The notes under the pieces were generated by a model. The model did no database searches and was not told where the DNA came from. It worked only from the letters and a program-made list of their open reading frames with translations. A stretch of 64,000 bases of DNA from Centrapalus pauciflorus (taxonomy: Eukaryota > Streptophyta > Magnoliopsida > Asterales > Asteraceae): positions 50,201-114,200 of the forward strand of contig JAANYP010001775.1 of assembly GCA_020465985.1 (NCBI GenBank). Reading direction: 5' to 3'. Every line of letters begins with the position of its first letter. Position 1 is the stretch's first letter. Made by a program: the position numbers and the translations under genes. Shown in pieces: positions 38,645-50,291 of this stretch.

Positions 38645-39475
38645 ATTAGGCCTGTTTGATTTAGAGAATGAAATTTAAAGAAATTGGATATCAAATTAAA
38701 GTACGTATTATGTTTATCGTCTCGATGTATTATATGATGTTTAAGATCAACTAAGGATATGAGTTATGAAATATTAGGAATTTACACTTTATTATAAATA
38801 TCTAAGAATGATAAACTTATTCAATCATAAATTTTAATCAAATTAAAATTTTATTAGTTAATTTAGTATTTCAAATACATATAAAAATAAATTACAATTC
38901 TTCAAAATTAATTCAATGAACCGTACATTAGTTTTTATACATTTAGGTCTTGTTTGTTTTTTCTTAATACCCTCTTAAAAGGATTTGAAGTCTAAACTTC
39001 AGATCTGGAATGAATTAAGACTGTTTGTTTAGTTTCAGAGTTAAGAGGTTGAAACCTCTGAATTTACCTCTTAAGTTTAAGAGGAAAGTTTGGGTCTGAA
39101 AAAAATTAAGTAGTTTCTTTTTTTATTTTTTTGTTTACAGACCCTAAAACTATTTATCATATTAATTATTATAATTTTAATTATCTTTTATTGAGGTGTT
39201 GATTAAAATATAAGTTCAGTTTATTCTAATTTAAAAATATTTATCATATTAATTATTATAATTTTATTTTATTTTTATAAATAAATAAATTATAATATAT
39301 AATTAATTAGATATAATATTTTAAAGTAATATTTTTCAGTTGTTTCGTATTATGTAACAAACATTCTTAAAATCACCACTTAATTTCAGATTTCAAATCT
39401 TAAGACACCTCTTAAATTCAGATGTGGTTTTTATACTTCAGACATGTAACCTCTTAAAAAACAAATAGCACATTA
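38645..39475. repeat. Two adjacent MITE relics
   Basis: 38645-38940 resembles the Tourist-like element at 13336-13630 in its interior (ATGATGTTTAAGATTGA-type words). 38948-39475 starts GGTCTTGTTTGTTTTTTCTT, and the reverse complement of its end is GTGCTATTTGTTTTTTAAGA. Target duplications are not clear. Confidence 0.55.
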
Positions 39476-39867
39476 AAAAGAAGACGAGAGACATCAATTG
39501 CCATTTTTTTCACACAAAGAGCAAGCAAGCTACGTTCACGTCTCCAACACCTTAAATAATTAAGTTATCTTTTGTTGGTAAAACATATTACGAAAAGCCC
39601 ACCCACCGCACACAAATATTTGATTTTGGCACCGAGTCAGTCACCGACTACATACCAAATCATTCTACGCAACCACTTCCATATTTTCAACCACATCTTG
39701 CATTTATCCATTTACAAAACTTTCCTTACCATCAGGGCCGGCCCTGGGCCTGGTCCATCTGGGCCACCGCCCAGGGCCCAATCACTCTAAGGGGCCCAAA
39801 AAAAAATTTAATATAGCCCAGCAGTCCAGTATTAGGTTATATGTGTTTTACGCGGAAAAAATCACAG

Positions 39868-39935
39868 ACAATGTGTTGGTTCAGCTGGTAGTCATCTCAC
39901 CTTGGAACTAATGGCATGGGTTCGATTCCCATTGT
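39868..39935 (+). other. tRNA-like insert inside the hAT element
   Basis: Outer stem ACAATG/CATTGT, A-box-like TGGTTCAGCTGG, perfect T-arm ATGGG-TTCGATT-CCCAT and a B box GGTTCGATTCC. The D and anticodon arms are weak, so it is tRNA-derived rather than a functional tRNA. Pol III promoter elements may still be usable. Confidence 0.6.
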
Positions 39936-40421
39936 GTGCATTTTTTTATATCTCATCACTATCACTTAGATTTTCATATATAGATATCGTCTATTTGCTT
40001 TATATCAATATACAATTCATCAAATTCAATATTCATACTTTTGTTTTTCAATGAGTTTGATTTTTTATTTTTGTTTATCACGTGGTTTATGTTATTTATT
40101 ATACGATTGTTAAAAATACTAATGAGATATGTATTTATTTTTTGAGATGTTTTTTTTTTTGACACATATGTTACTATTTATATTATGAATCTTTTAAGAT
40201 TTAAATTTCTTTTTTTTTTCAATTTACTAATAAATATATAATTTAATATTGTATGCAATTTTTACCCAATTTATAATCATACGATGTTAATATTAATTTT
40301 TTTTGCGGTTTTTGGATTGAGGAAAAATTCAGAGAAGCACCATGAAACCATTACACGATGACAAATTGTGAAGTTTTTAAAGACATTGACATTGACAATA
40401 GTGCAACAAAATCAATATTAA

Positions 40422-40424
<3 letters not shown>

Positions 40425-40504
<80 letters not shown>
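40425..40504. repeat. (TA)n microsatellite
   Basis: About 80 bases of TA near the right end of the hAT element. Confidence 0.97.
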
Positions 40505-40508
<4 letters not shown>

Positions 40509-40567
40509 CCTCTTTATAAGTATATGCCCCGGGCCTAAAAAATGATAGAAACGGCCCTGCTTACCAT

Positions 40568-42006
40568 CTAAAATAAAACTACTATAATAATAAAATTTCA
40601 ATGAAAAACGAGCAAATAATAGAATAGACAGCAGAGAAATACCTATTCATCATCATAGGTTTGCGGACGTTATGGATTTGCATTTATAGTCCTGTGTTTG
40701 GTTTACAGAGCTCAGTAAGAATGTAAAATCATATGATTGCTTAAATTTCATCTTTATTCTAAGATTTTAATCGTAGTTACCTTGTATTCTTCATATTAAC
40801 AAATTATCCGTAAAAAATAATACAAAATTTTTAACAAAATCCTGATAAATAAAGACACTGCATAATGCAAATCTCATGAAAAAAAACTGCGAACCGAAAG
40901 TTCCCATAAAAAATCAACAACGATGAGATCACAAAAGTATCATAATCCTACGTAACATATCGTAAAGGTATTAACTTATTACAATAGTAGTATGAGTATC
41001 ATAGCATGATGATTTATAGACCATATCATCTGCACAATAGAGAGAGCATTAGTAACCTTTTCTATTTTTTGATATAATATTAGATTAACCCTCTACATTA
41101 ACCTTATAAATTTTACTTCTTGCCTTTTTGGATGAGTTCCAAATTCCAATAATAAAAATGATGTGTATTATTGATACAAAGTGCAAGTCAATTATTACAA
41201 TTGGTCCCACTGATAATATTTAGGTATACTGTTGATGTAAAAGAAAATTTAATTAAAAAATTGTTATAAAATAACGATTTTGACATGACATGACACGTTT
41301 ATTATACTTGAAAAATATAACTGCTTTGTTGAGATTTTTTTATTATTAAATTAATTTAAAGTCAAAACATCATTTTATGACAATTTTTTAATTTTCTTAA
41401 ATTGATGTTATGAAAACCAAAATAAAATGTTAGTCGACATTTTTTATTACTTATAGACGAGACACCCATATAGAAAAAAACTTATAATAATTAATTTGCA
41501 TCACAAGAATTTTTCCAAAATAAAGTTTATAAGTTTTCAAAGTAATACCATTCATTTTTTATAAATAAAATAACAATAGACCATGAATTAATTTTATAAA
41601 AGTTAAAAATCTATTAATCACTAAGAGATCTAAATGAAGGGACTCCAATATGGAAAAAGCAACTCTAAAATCGTTTGTGTGTGACATGTGGGCTTGAACG
41701 TGAAATGTTGTTGACCATATATTAATGGTTAAGAAAGTACTTAAGTTTGATTTTAGATCTCAACACTCAACGTACGGATACGCATATAAATTTGTTCACA
41801 CAAAAATCGGACTGAACTAGAAACACTAAGGCGTTGTTTGTTTGTTTCTTAATGGAATAATTAAGAAGTCATTTAAAGATAAAATGATTTCTTAATGGTT
41901 CCATTAAGAAGTAAACAAGCAGGAGTTAAAACAAATGTATTTAATTGGTGAAATACAAAAGAAACGACAAGCTAAAATTACATTATATATAGAAGCTAGC
42001 CGAAAC
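40568..42006. other. Intergenic; 3' flank of the MTP1 gene
   Basis: AT-rich. A small inverted-repeat relic at 41830-41925 (GTTGTTTGTTTGTTTCTTAA and its partner TTAAGAAGTAAACAAGC) resembles the 79-bp MITE at 14286. The MTP1 3' UTR lies in the last 100 or so bases. Confidence 0.5.
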
Positions 42007-43152
42007 TTATTCTCTCTCGATCTGAATCGTAACATGGCTGATGTTGTATTCCATCCTGATATACTCGACAACTTTATCCAGCACCATATCTGCGTTAGCT
42101 TCGTGGCTGATCTTTACATGGCACGCTAACAACACTTTCCCAACCGTAATAGCCCATATATGCAATTCGTGGATCGCAACCACTTCATCTATCTCACAAA
42201 GCCCTCTCTCCAGACGTGTCGCGTCTATCTCTCTTGGTGTGCTTTCCATCAAAACCTCGAGAATGTCACGCAACATGTTGATGGTTGTATACAACACTAT
42301 GACCGAGAATAAAAGGGTGCATATTGGATCGACTAGCGTCCATTTAGGGTTGTACCATATGATCGCGGCACCAATCATCACGCCAATACTCTGGATCGAA
42401 TCCCCAAGTACGTGAAGATAAGCGCCTTGAACATTTATGTTGCTTGAATTCTTTGATTCGTTTTCGTGTGTGGGGTAGGATTTCAATAGAGGCTCCACAT
42501 GATCTTCATGTCCATCAAGATGAGTTTCGATATGTTGATGGCTGGGCTTTGTAGTAACACTAAGTCCATGATCATGGTCACCTGGTCCATGAGCATGCTC
42601 GTGATGCTCATGGCCCAATATAAAAATCATGAATATGTTTACAACTAAACCAACAGCAGCAATTCCAAACATAATGCTGCCTTCAACTTCAACCGAACCG
42701 TGTAGGATTCTATCTATGGCTTCGTAAACAAGGATTCCAGTAAGTAGCCATATCATCTGGATGGATACCAGAGTTCCTAGTATCTCGATCCTGAAAAACC
42801 CGTAAGATTGGCGTGGTGTGGCCTCCCATCCGGAAGCCCACACCGAGAATAACGAGATTGCAAAAGCGGCCACATCTGACAGTAAATGAGCTGCGTCTGT
42901 CAAGATTGCGAGACTGTTGGCTTCAATCCCACCAACTACTTCAACTGCCATGAACAGGAAACACACTATAACCCCACCCAATAGCTTCCACATGGAAGCC
43001 GAACGATCTTCTGCGTCTTTCAAACTGGTTTTCGCATCTGAGAATCCGCATGCTGCTCCTGCACAAACTTTACTCGTACTGTAACTTTTCGCTATGGATG
43101 GCGCATCTGCTGTTACGACGTCGATAGAATGATGACCACGTTTAGGATCCAT
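42007..43152 (-). CDS. MTP1: MTP1-type zinc transporter (cation diffusion facilitator)
   Basis: Exports cytosolic Zn into the vacuole in exchange for protons. 381 residues in one coding exon. The Cys-containing N-terminus (CAGAACGF, 30-37) is typical of plant MTP1/ZAT. Six membrane segments lie near 56-75, 80-104, 124-144, 158-180, 244-266 and 274-291. The two zinc-site HxxxD motifs are in TM2 (H89, D93) and TM5 (H247, D251). A His-rich cytosolic loop (181-219) holds 12 histidines. The C-terminal domain (about 292-381, VVAIHELHIWAITVGKVLLA) is of the CDF cytoplasmic type. The frame extends 61 codons further upstream, but the acceptor TTTGCAG abuts this ATG and the family N-terminus begins here, so I start at MDPKRG. 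Confidence 0.95.
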   Translation of the reverse strand: MDPKRGHHSIDVVTADAPSIAKSYSTSKVCAGAACGFSDAKTSLKDAEDRSASMWKLLGGVIVCFLFMAVEVVGGIEANSLAILTDAAHLLSDVAAFAISLFSVWASGWEATPRQSYGFFRIEILGTLVSIQMIWLLTGILVYEAIDRILHGSVEVEGSIMFGIAAVGLVVNIFMIFILGHEHHEHAHGPGDHDHGLSVTTKPSHQHIETHLDGHEDHVEPLLKSYPTHENESKNSSNINVQGAYLHVLGDSIQSIGVMIGAAIIWYNPKWTLVDPICTLLFSVIVLYTTINMLRDILEVLMESTPREIDATRLERGLCEIDEVVAIHELHIWAITVGKVLLACHVKISHEANADMVLDKVVEYIRMEYNISHVTIQIERE

Positions 43153-43740
43153 CTGCAAATTTATAAAAGTTTGTTGTGTATATATACACCAACTTATATT
43201 GTAATTGAAAAGGGCTCGGCTCAGCTTCAAAAGATAAAACAATTTATTACCTTCGAAATTCAAACAGATTATGAATCTGAGAAGCAAGATCGATCTGGCT
43301 ACATACATTACGAGATGAACAAAACGGAAAAGCATAAGATGAAAAAGAAAATGTACAAGAGATAACGTGATTTAACATATAATCGACATATACATGCAAA
43401 TCAAAGAATCTGAATATAGAAAGGATTGGATAAAATCACAAGGGTTTCAAGCATTTTTATATAGAAAAAATGGGATAAAAGGTTTACCTTTTTGAAAATT
43501 ATGAATGGAGGAACAAGGATCGTCGTGATGTTAATAAGGATGAAGAAGGATCGGGTTTCTGTAAGTTTTTTCACGGGCGACTGGAAACAGAGAGCGACCG
43601 AATCATCATCTGAAATTTTGGGGATTCATAAAATTAAGGTGGGCAAGATTCTATGCAGTATGCACCAAGAATCATTGATTGAAATGGAAATAATCACCCG
43701 CACTGGATGATGACGAAGAGATGCAATCTTATTTCAGAAA
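43153..43740 (-). other. MTP1 5' UTR with intron
   Basis: On the minus strand a donor AAAAAGGTAAACC near 43487 and an acceptor TTTGCAG ending at 43153 would remove about 335 bp, leaving a leader upstream of 43488. Another donor-like site (CGAAGGTAATAA) lies near 43250. The first transcribed base is unknown. Confidence 0.55.
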
Positions 43741-44474
43741 TGGAATTAAAAACGTTATTGGTTGATGATTGATCCATTTGGGTTTCTAATTCTTCCACCC
43801 TTTAATATTTGGGCTTGTTAGCCCAATTATCTGGAACACGAACATGGTTTTCTGTATTTTTTTTTGTTACCTTTTAATTTTATAATCGTACATAATATTA
43901 ATAAAAAAGCGTTAATTTTTGCAGTTTTGTTATCACTCCATTTATTAATTCAGTATTTTAGACTTTCAGTTATTGTTATTTTTTTTTATTTAAGCTGTAA
44001 AATTCATTACATTAGCATGTTGTCCATGTTAAAAAATATATTTATATTAAAAAAAAATCATCATGCTTACCTAAGACAGATTTTATATTGAATCCAGGAT
44101 AGAATACAAATGTTTTAAAAATTTATTATATCCCGGTTTTTATGAACCATTTTTAATGGGAGATAAGTTCTCAATAATCAAATTGATAAAAATATGACGG
44201 ATTTTTGAACAAAAACCTTAAACTAAAATGTCACATTATTTTTTTTTAAACCTTTTAAATAAGAAAAAGATAACGTGATGATAAAAATAACAAATAATAA
44301 TTAACATTTCAAGGTAAAACTGGAAAACACATTACAATTTTACAACCAGGTTTCTTAACAACTTGACATGAATTACTAACAAATCACAGCCCATCAACGA
44401 TTAATTCATCTACTCCATGAAAATTTCCTTTTCTTGCTTTTATTTTTTTAACCAAAACAAGCTCATTTTTTTAA
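43741..44474. other. MTP1 upstream region and intergenic DNA
   Basis: Promoter side of MTP1; no TATA box is chosen. Otherwise AT-rich without a feature. Confidence 0.4.
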
Positions 44475-44991
44475 GGGATAATTGCACAAAAAAATTTCTA
44501 ACTTGTCAGCCTTTTGATTAAAATCTCAAACCATTTTTCGTTGCATTATAAATCCCGAACTAACTAAAAATAAGTAAATCAAAGTAATTATTAATAAGTA
44601 ACCGGTTGAAACCGGTTATTAATACTACGTGGACCTGTAAATAACCTACGTAAAATAAATTTAAATTGTTGAAACCGGTTGCCAAGTATTACACGAATAC
44701 ACGTTATTTAAACCACCGTTGATAATTTTTAATTGTAATTTTTAACGAGATTACATCATCAACGAGTGTTTAAATATTGTTTGATAGTTGGCAACTGGTT
44801 TCAACAATTAAAATTTATTTCACGTAGGTTATTTACCGATCCACGTAGGATAAATAATCGGTTACCCATTGATAAAACATTGATTTACTGACTTTTAGTT
44901 AGTTTAGAGTTTTCTATGCAATGAAAAATGATTTGAGTTTTAATCACAAAAAACTGACAATTTAAAGGGTTTTTTTTTTTGCGCAATCATC
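44475..44991. mobile_element. Foldback MITE (GGGATAATTGC family), copy 1
   Basis: About 517 bp, nearly one long inverted repeat. The ends are GGGATAATTGCACAAAAAAA and, less well kept, GATGATTGCGCAAAAAAAAA. Internal arms share ACCGGTTGAAACCGGTTATT and TTGTTGAAACCGG. The flanks are T-rich, so the duplication is not clear. It is homologous over its whole length to 57894-58410. Confidence 0.85.
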
Positions 44992-45278
44992 TTTTTTTTT
45001 TATAACATACCTGATGTATTGAAATACCTTAACAGCCTCTTTACCAGAAAACCTAAAGATCGAATCAATGATCAGATTTGGATCTCGACATATTGCTTCA
45101 CACCCAAATTTTTTGCCATAGCACTTTCTTTGTTATATTCAAATATGTTATTTTCCAGAGCATTCTCATTTTATGCAAACATAAAATCAACCGGGACATG
45201 GATTCATTCTTCTTGCTTTAAGAATATCCCGAAATAGGAACTTATTCAAAAAGACCTTCTATATTAATATTATTATGA
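44992..45278. other. Intergenic
   Basis: Short AT-rich spacer between two foldback elements. A 72-codon frame (45019-45237) has no recognisable domain and is not called. Confidence 0.4.
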
Positions 45279-45552
45279 GAGAATTTCATATATGTCCCTC
45301 TAAAACTGCATAATATCATATATACCCAAGCCAAAAAAAGAATTTCATATATATCCTTCTAAAACTTCATAATATCATATTTACCCAATTTAAAACTTTA
45401 ATATCATATATACTCTTTCAAACTTTTAAATATATCAAATATATCCAAATTATTTATTTATTCTTTTTTATTACTTTAAAACTCATAATAAATATTCATT
45501 AATAAAGAAATGACCAATCTACCCTTTTTATTTCTTAAACTTCATAATATCA

Positions 45553-45968
45553 TATTTACCCAATTGAAAACTTTAATATCATATATACCCTTTTAAACTT
45601 TTAAATATATCAAATATATCCAAATTATTTGTTTATGATCTTTTATTACTTTAAGATATCAAATCTTTTATTTCTTGACGGAATTCGGCGATTCAAATTT
45701 CATTGGTTCGTTAAGTAGAAGCCTACCACGAGCACCTGGACCTGTAAAATCAAGGGATTTAAAAATTAATTACCTTGATTAAGTCTTCAATTCTTGTAGG
45801 CTTCGACTTAACGAGCAAATGAAATTTGAATCGCCGAATTCCGTCAACAAATAAAAGATTTGATATCTTAGAGTACTAAAAGATCATAAACAAATAATTT
45901 GGATATATTTGATATATTTAAAAGTTTAAAAAGGTATATATAATATTAGAGTTTTCAATTGGGTAAAT
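45553..45968. repeat. About 415-bp palindrome within the foldback complex
   Basis: Arms of about 190 bp are centred near 45770. Paired words include GACGGAATTCGGCGATTCAA and GATATATTTGATATATTTAA. It could form a long hairpin. Confidence 0.85.
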
Positions 45969-45977
45969 ATCATATTA

Positions 45978-47430
45978 GAGTAAATTACAGAATTGGTCCC
46001 TGTGGTTTGTTCAAAATTATGGAAACGGTCCCTCAACTTTCAAAGTTGCAGTGGTGGTCCCTCAAACCACTTTTTACTTGCAGAATTGGTCCTTCTGTTT
46101 CTAAATTTTTTAAAAATGACGATTTTACCATTCTTTCAATTACAAGTTTGGTAATTTCAATTTTGGTTCTTTCTTAATTTTTCATTTTTGGTTTAAATTT
46201 GAAATAATAATTTAATAACTTATGATTTGATTAATTATTAATTATATTATTATTATTATATATAACTATTTATTTTGTAAAATAAATCTATATTTCTTTA
46301 CTAAAAAATATTTTTATTTATATACTTAATTAGTTAAGTTATGCATCTTTTTATGTATTCAATTTATTTATTAAAATTTTATTTATTTATATTTTATTCT
46401 TTAAAATATTTGTATAATTTTATTATTTATACTTTCCATCAAACTATATCATTACTTTTAATAATTTTGAATTTGTGTAAATTTTGATTTAAATTTACTA
46501 ATTCATTACGTTTTGATTTAAGTTTGCTAATTATTATTTTTGATTTAAATATTTTGTTACGCTAATAAGTTTTTATTTAAATTTATTATTTTATTTGTTT
46601 GGATTTAAATATTTTGTTATGTCAGTACATTTTGATTTCAATTTATTAATTTATTTGTTTTGATTTAAAATATTGCTACGTTAATATTAAGTGAAAATTA
46701 AAATATTTAAGTGAAAACGAATAAAACATATTAATGTATAAACAAAACTTGTAAATCAAAAAGATTAAACACTATATTGAAATCAAAGCGTATATGCATA
46801 ACAAAATATTAAATTTAAAAAAATAAAATAATAAATTTAAATCAAAACGTATTAACATAACAAAATATATTATTTTAAATAAAATAAACTAAAAGATAAA
46901 TATTATTCATTATTTCTAATATCTAGAAAGATTAATAAATACAAAATATAAATACAATATATTATTTTTACATCATTAAATATTAATAAATAGATAATAT
47001 TTAAATCTACATTCAAATTATATCTTATATGTACTTTATCTATAAATCTAATTAAAAAAATATTATTTGTTTATTTATGAAATGATTTGTAAAATTATTT
47101 ATTTTTAATATATATTAGTAATTTAAGGCATTTTTTTAAAACCAAACAAATAAAATAATAAATTTAAATAAAAACATATTAGCGTAATGAATAGTAAATT
47201 TAAATCAAAATTTACATATCAAAATTTATCAACGTAATGAAATAGTTTGATGGAAAAGTATAAATGATAAAATTATACAAATAGTTTAACCAATAAAAGA
47301 TAAATAAATAAAACTTTAATAAATAAATTGAATACATAAAAAGATGCATAACTTGACTAATTAAGTATAATAAAAATAATTTTTACTAAAGAAATATAGA
47401 TTTATTTTACAAAATAAATAGATATATATA

Positions 47431-47464
<34 letters not shown>

Positions 47465-47752
47465 GAATAATAGTAATAATATAATTAATAATGAATCAAA
47501 ATCATAAATTATTAAATTATTATTTCAAATTTAAAACCAAAAATGAAAAATTAAGAAAAGGGACCAAAATTGAAATTACCAAACTTGTAATTAACAGAAG
47601 GGCAAAATCGTCATTTTTAAAAAATTTAGAAACAGGAGGACCAATTCTGCAAGTAAAAAGTGGTTTGAGGGACCGTCACTGCAAGTTTTAAAGTTGAGGG
47701 ACCGTTTCCATAATTTTGAACAAACCACAGGGACCATTTCTGTAATTTACTC
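45978..47752. mobile_element. Mutator-like foldback element inside the complex
   Basis: Both ends begin GAGTAAATTACAGAA(T/A)TGGT followed by CCCTGTGGTTTGTTC. Arms pair for several hundred bases to a centre near 46900 (AAGATGCATAACTT, TATTCAATTTATTTATTAAA). The GGTCCCT-rich ends resemble those of the 23139-25124 element. Flanking 9-mers do not match well, so a target duplication is not shown. Confidence 0.8.
47428..47463. repeat. (ATG)n microsatellite
   Basis: About twelve ATG/GAT repeats in the right arm of the foldback, where the left arm has ATT repeats at the paired position, so the arms have diverged by repeat expansion. Confidence 0.9.
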
Positions 47753-48024
47753 TTATTATGAAGTTTAAGTAATAAAAAGGGTAGATTGGTCATTTCTTTA
47801 TTAATTAATATTTATTATGAGTTTTAAAGTAATAAAAAAGAATAAATAAATAATTTGGATATATTTGATATATTTAAAAGTTTGAAAGGGTATATATGAT
47901 ATTAAAGTTTTAAATTGGGTAAATATGATATTATGAAGTTTTAGAAGGATATATATGAAATTCTTTTTTTGGCTTGGGTATATATGATATTATGCAGTTT
48001 TAGAGGGACATATATTAAATTCTC

Positions 48025-49811
48025 CCTATTATTATTATTGACTTTCTTTTAGACCAACTAACTTTATGTTCAATAATAATTGCAAAGATAATTTTATAAA
48101 AGTAATTGATAATTGATTCTTTTAAAAAGTTCTGTTTATGAAGTTTCCTGTGTATATATTTTTTTCTCTAAATTATACAAATCTACGAAAATTTTGTGTG
48201 AATAATCCATCTCGCATGGTTCTAAGTATTGAAAAGTATACATCCCAACTTTATGCCATTCTTATCGCTTTTTTAATCCTTTTCTCCGCAATAATGTTCA
48301 CAATTCCTAAAATTTACAAATAAGGTGTTTATTTAGCTTTTAATAAAATTAGAATGTAAATTATTAAAAGTGATAGAATTCGTAGCATCCTTAAAACTGA
48401 GCACGTAAGTGGACCTTTTGTATTGTGTATATAGCTTAAGAATGTCAAGTTGTAATTGTATTATTGGAGTATTTTGACGTGTTGGTCTCTTGTTAACCAA
48501 TTACGTGTAAAAAGAGTTTAGAGGCTTCATTAATCCCAATATGTTAAATTAGTCACCAATAGTGAAATATTAGTTAGAAGTGTTTAGGTAGTGTTTTATA
48601 CTTTTATTAAGACTGACCATTTCTGACACGACACGAAAAATTGATAGGATCCCGAAATTGAGCGTGGATCGATACGAAAGTTTTGGGTGAGGTTAGGATC
48701 AACCCGGGTTACCTAAATCAACTTGATTGACTTGGTTTAGAGTTTTAAAATAAAAGTATTACTAAAAACTTAAAGAACCAAAACTAAAACAATTTAAAAT
48801 TATAATTGTGTTGAACAACTAATATTTATTAATTTTTTAGGCTAAATATTATTTTAATTGTTATTAAAGTTGTATAATATCAATATATGCTTTTCAAAAT
48901 TCAAATTATATCAAAACATGTAAATCAAATTTTAAAACAAAAATGGATTTTTTCTCTCTTTTTCTTTATTATTAATTTTTAATTGTACTAGTTCTCAAAA
49001 TAGGCCTCACAATTCGGTATATCATACATGACACGACTGACACGATACGAATAACTCGTGTATTTAATGTTTGGATTTCACAAATTCGTGTTGACACCAA
49101 TTGTAAATTCATATTTCGTGTTTTATTCATGTCAAACTAGAATTTATTCGTATACACACGTATAAGACATTTTAAAATTTGTGTGACACTATTACACGTA
49201 TCCGACACGAAAACAAGTACAAAATTGAAAATGTTCTGTTTTTCATGCTTTTGAAATCATCATAGGTAAGGTTTTTGATTAATGTTGTAGCTCCCTTAAA
49301 CCCAACGTTGACGGGGAGGGAGGGCACTCATTTCTATTAGTTATTTGGAAAAACCAACAAAAACACTGATGATGCGGTAAATGAAATTGTCGAATTGAAA
49401 GTCAACAATGAGTCTGGTTCAGTTAAAAGTTTGGCATCACTTACAACTATCGATTAGTAATTTAGTAGTTCCAACTATCGTTGATATGTTGTTGGATTAA
49501 TACGTTGTGGATTGATATACTTTTATACAAATCCATGTTTTCTTATTAAATTCATGTCGTGTTTACGTGTCACACGAATCATTTGTATTGTGTTTGTGTT
49601 TTATATAAAACATATTTAAAATTGGTATCATGTGGAAGTTTTCATCGTGTAAATTTTTTTATCTGATTCGTAATAGAGATGTACAGTACATGTGCCTTAT
49701 CATGTCTAAGTTGTGCCAGTTTGCACGTTTCAACCCTACAATATCCAGACTGTATTCCCTTTCTGAAATAGGTGATCGTGATCCCCACTGAAATCGCCGC
49801 CATATTCATTG
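48025..49811. other. Intergenic with GACACGA-rich transposon relics; RING gene promoter side
   Basis: 48610-48720 and 49010-49215 carry GACACGAC, ACACGA and CACGTAT-type words in both orientations, like subterminal repeats of decayed hAT elements. No ends are defined. The last 150 or so bases are the RING gene leader. Confidence 0.45.
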
Positions 49812-50291
49812 ATGGGGTTCTTCTACTTAGCAATCAAGATTCCGCAAGTAATCACCATGGCAATCCTCACAAACATCGCATCTCATCTCATCTCACTCCT
49901 ACTCTCCACACTCCGCATCTTCAAATCGCCCCCCGATCCCGACGATTACACCTCATCCGCCGCCAACTACCTCCTCATCTTAGACGGCTCCTCCCCTTCC
50001 CTCCTCCCTGTTCCCGTCCACATCGTAACTGCCTCCATCAAAAACAAACTCCCAATCATACCCTTCTCCGATTTCGCCGGCCGTTACGGTGGAAGCGATA
50101 ACCGCGTTTGCACCGTCTGCCTGGATTCCGTCCATGGAATCAATCTAATCAGAGAGCTTCATAATTGTAAACATGTGTTTCATCGTGAGTGTTTGGATAG
50201 ATGGGTAGATGAGGGGCAGGTTACTTGCCCCTTGTGCAGATCTATGCTGCTTCCGCCCAAGAAATTGTTATCCTCCGCTCGCCACTTGTAA
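49812..50291 (+). CDS. Small membrane-anchored RING-H2 E3 ubiquitin ligase
   Basis: 159 residues, intronless. An N-terminal hydrophobic segment (about 12-36) is a likely membrane anchor or signal anchor. A C-terminal RING-H2 finger (100-142) has ligands C100, C103, C119, H121, H124, C127, C139 and C142, with the conserved CxHxFHxxCLDRW and TCPLCR patterns, so E2 binding should be intact. Size and layout match the small plant RHA/BRH1/XERICO-like RING-H2 group, whose members ubiquitinate targets in stress and hormone responses; the exact subgroup is not decided. The ATG at 49812 is preferred; one codon upstream is TTG. The first third is C-rich, with GC content above its surroundings. Confidence 0.93.
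   Translation: MGFFYLAIKIPQVITMAILTNIASHLISLLLSTLRIFKSPPDPDDYTSSAANYLLILDGSSPSLLPVPVHIVTASIKNKLPIIPFSDFAGRYGGSDNRVCTVCLDSVHGINLIRELHNCKHVFHRECLDRWVDEGQVTCPLCRSMLLPPKKLLSSARHL

Larger units (their letters stand above)
39733..40559. mobile_element. Non-autonomous hAT element with CAGGGCCG ends
   Basis: The left end is CAGGGCCGGCCCTGGGCC and the reverse complement of the right end is CAGGGCCGTTTC, with further GGGCC blocks just inside. The 8-bp duplication CTTACCAT is perfect (39725-39732 and 40560-40567). It contains a tRNA-like segment and a TA array. No transposase. Confidence 0.92.
45279..48024. mobile_element. Nested foldback complex (three inverted repeats)
   Basis: Outer arms 45279-45545 and 47757-48024 pair closely (CCCTCTAAAACTGCATAATA; TCATATATACCCAAGCC). 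Between them are a complete palindrome at about 45553-45968 and a second large foldback at 45978-47752. Outer-arm words (ATCATATTTACCCAATT) recur in the palindrome, so it is a derivative of the outer element. No coding capacity is seen. Confidence 0.8.

Noticed and set aside
43153..43335. N-terminal extension of the MTP1 frame
   Set aside because: An acceptor site abuts the chosen ATG, the extension has no similarity to MTP N-termini, and the family begins near MDPKRG-like sequence.
49809..49811. Start of the RING gene at TTG
   Set aside because: The next codon is ATG; a non-ATG start is unnecessary in a plant gene.
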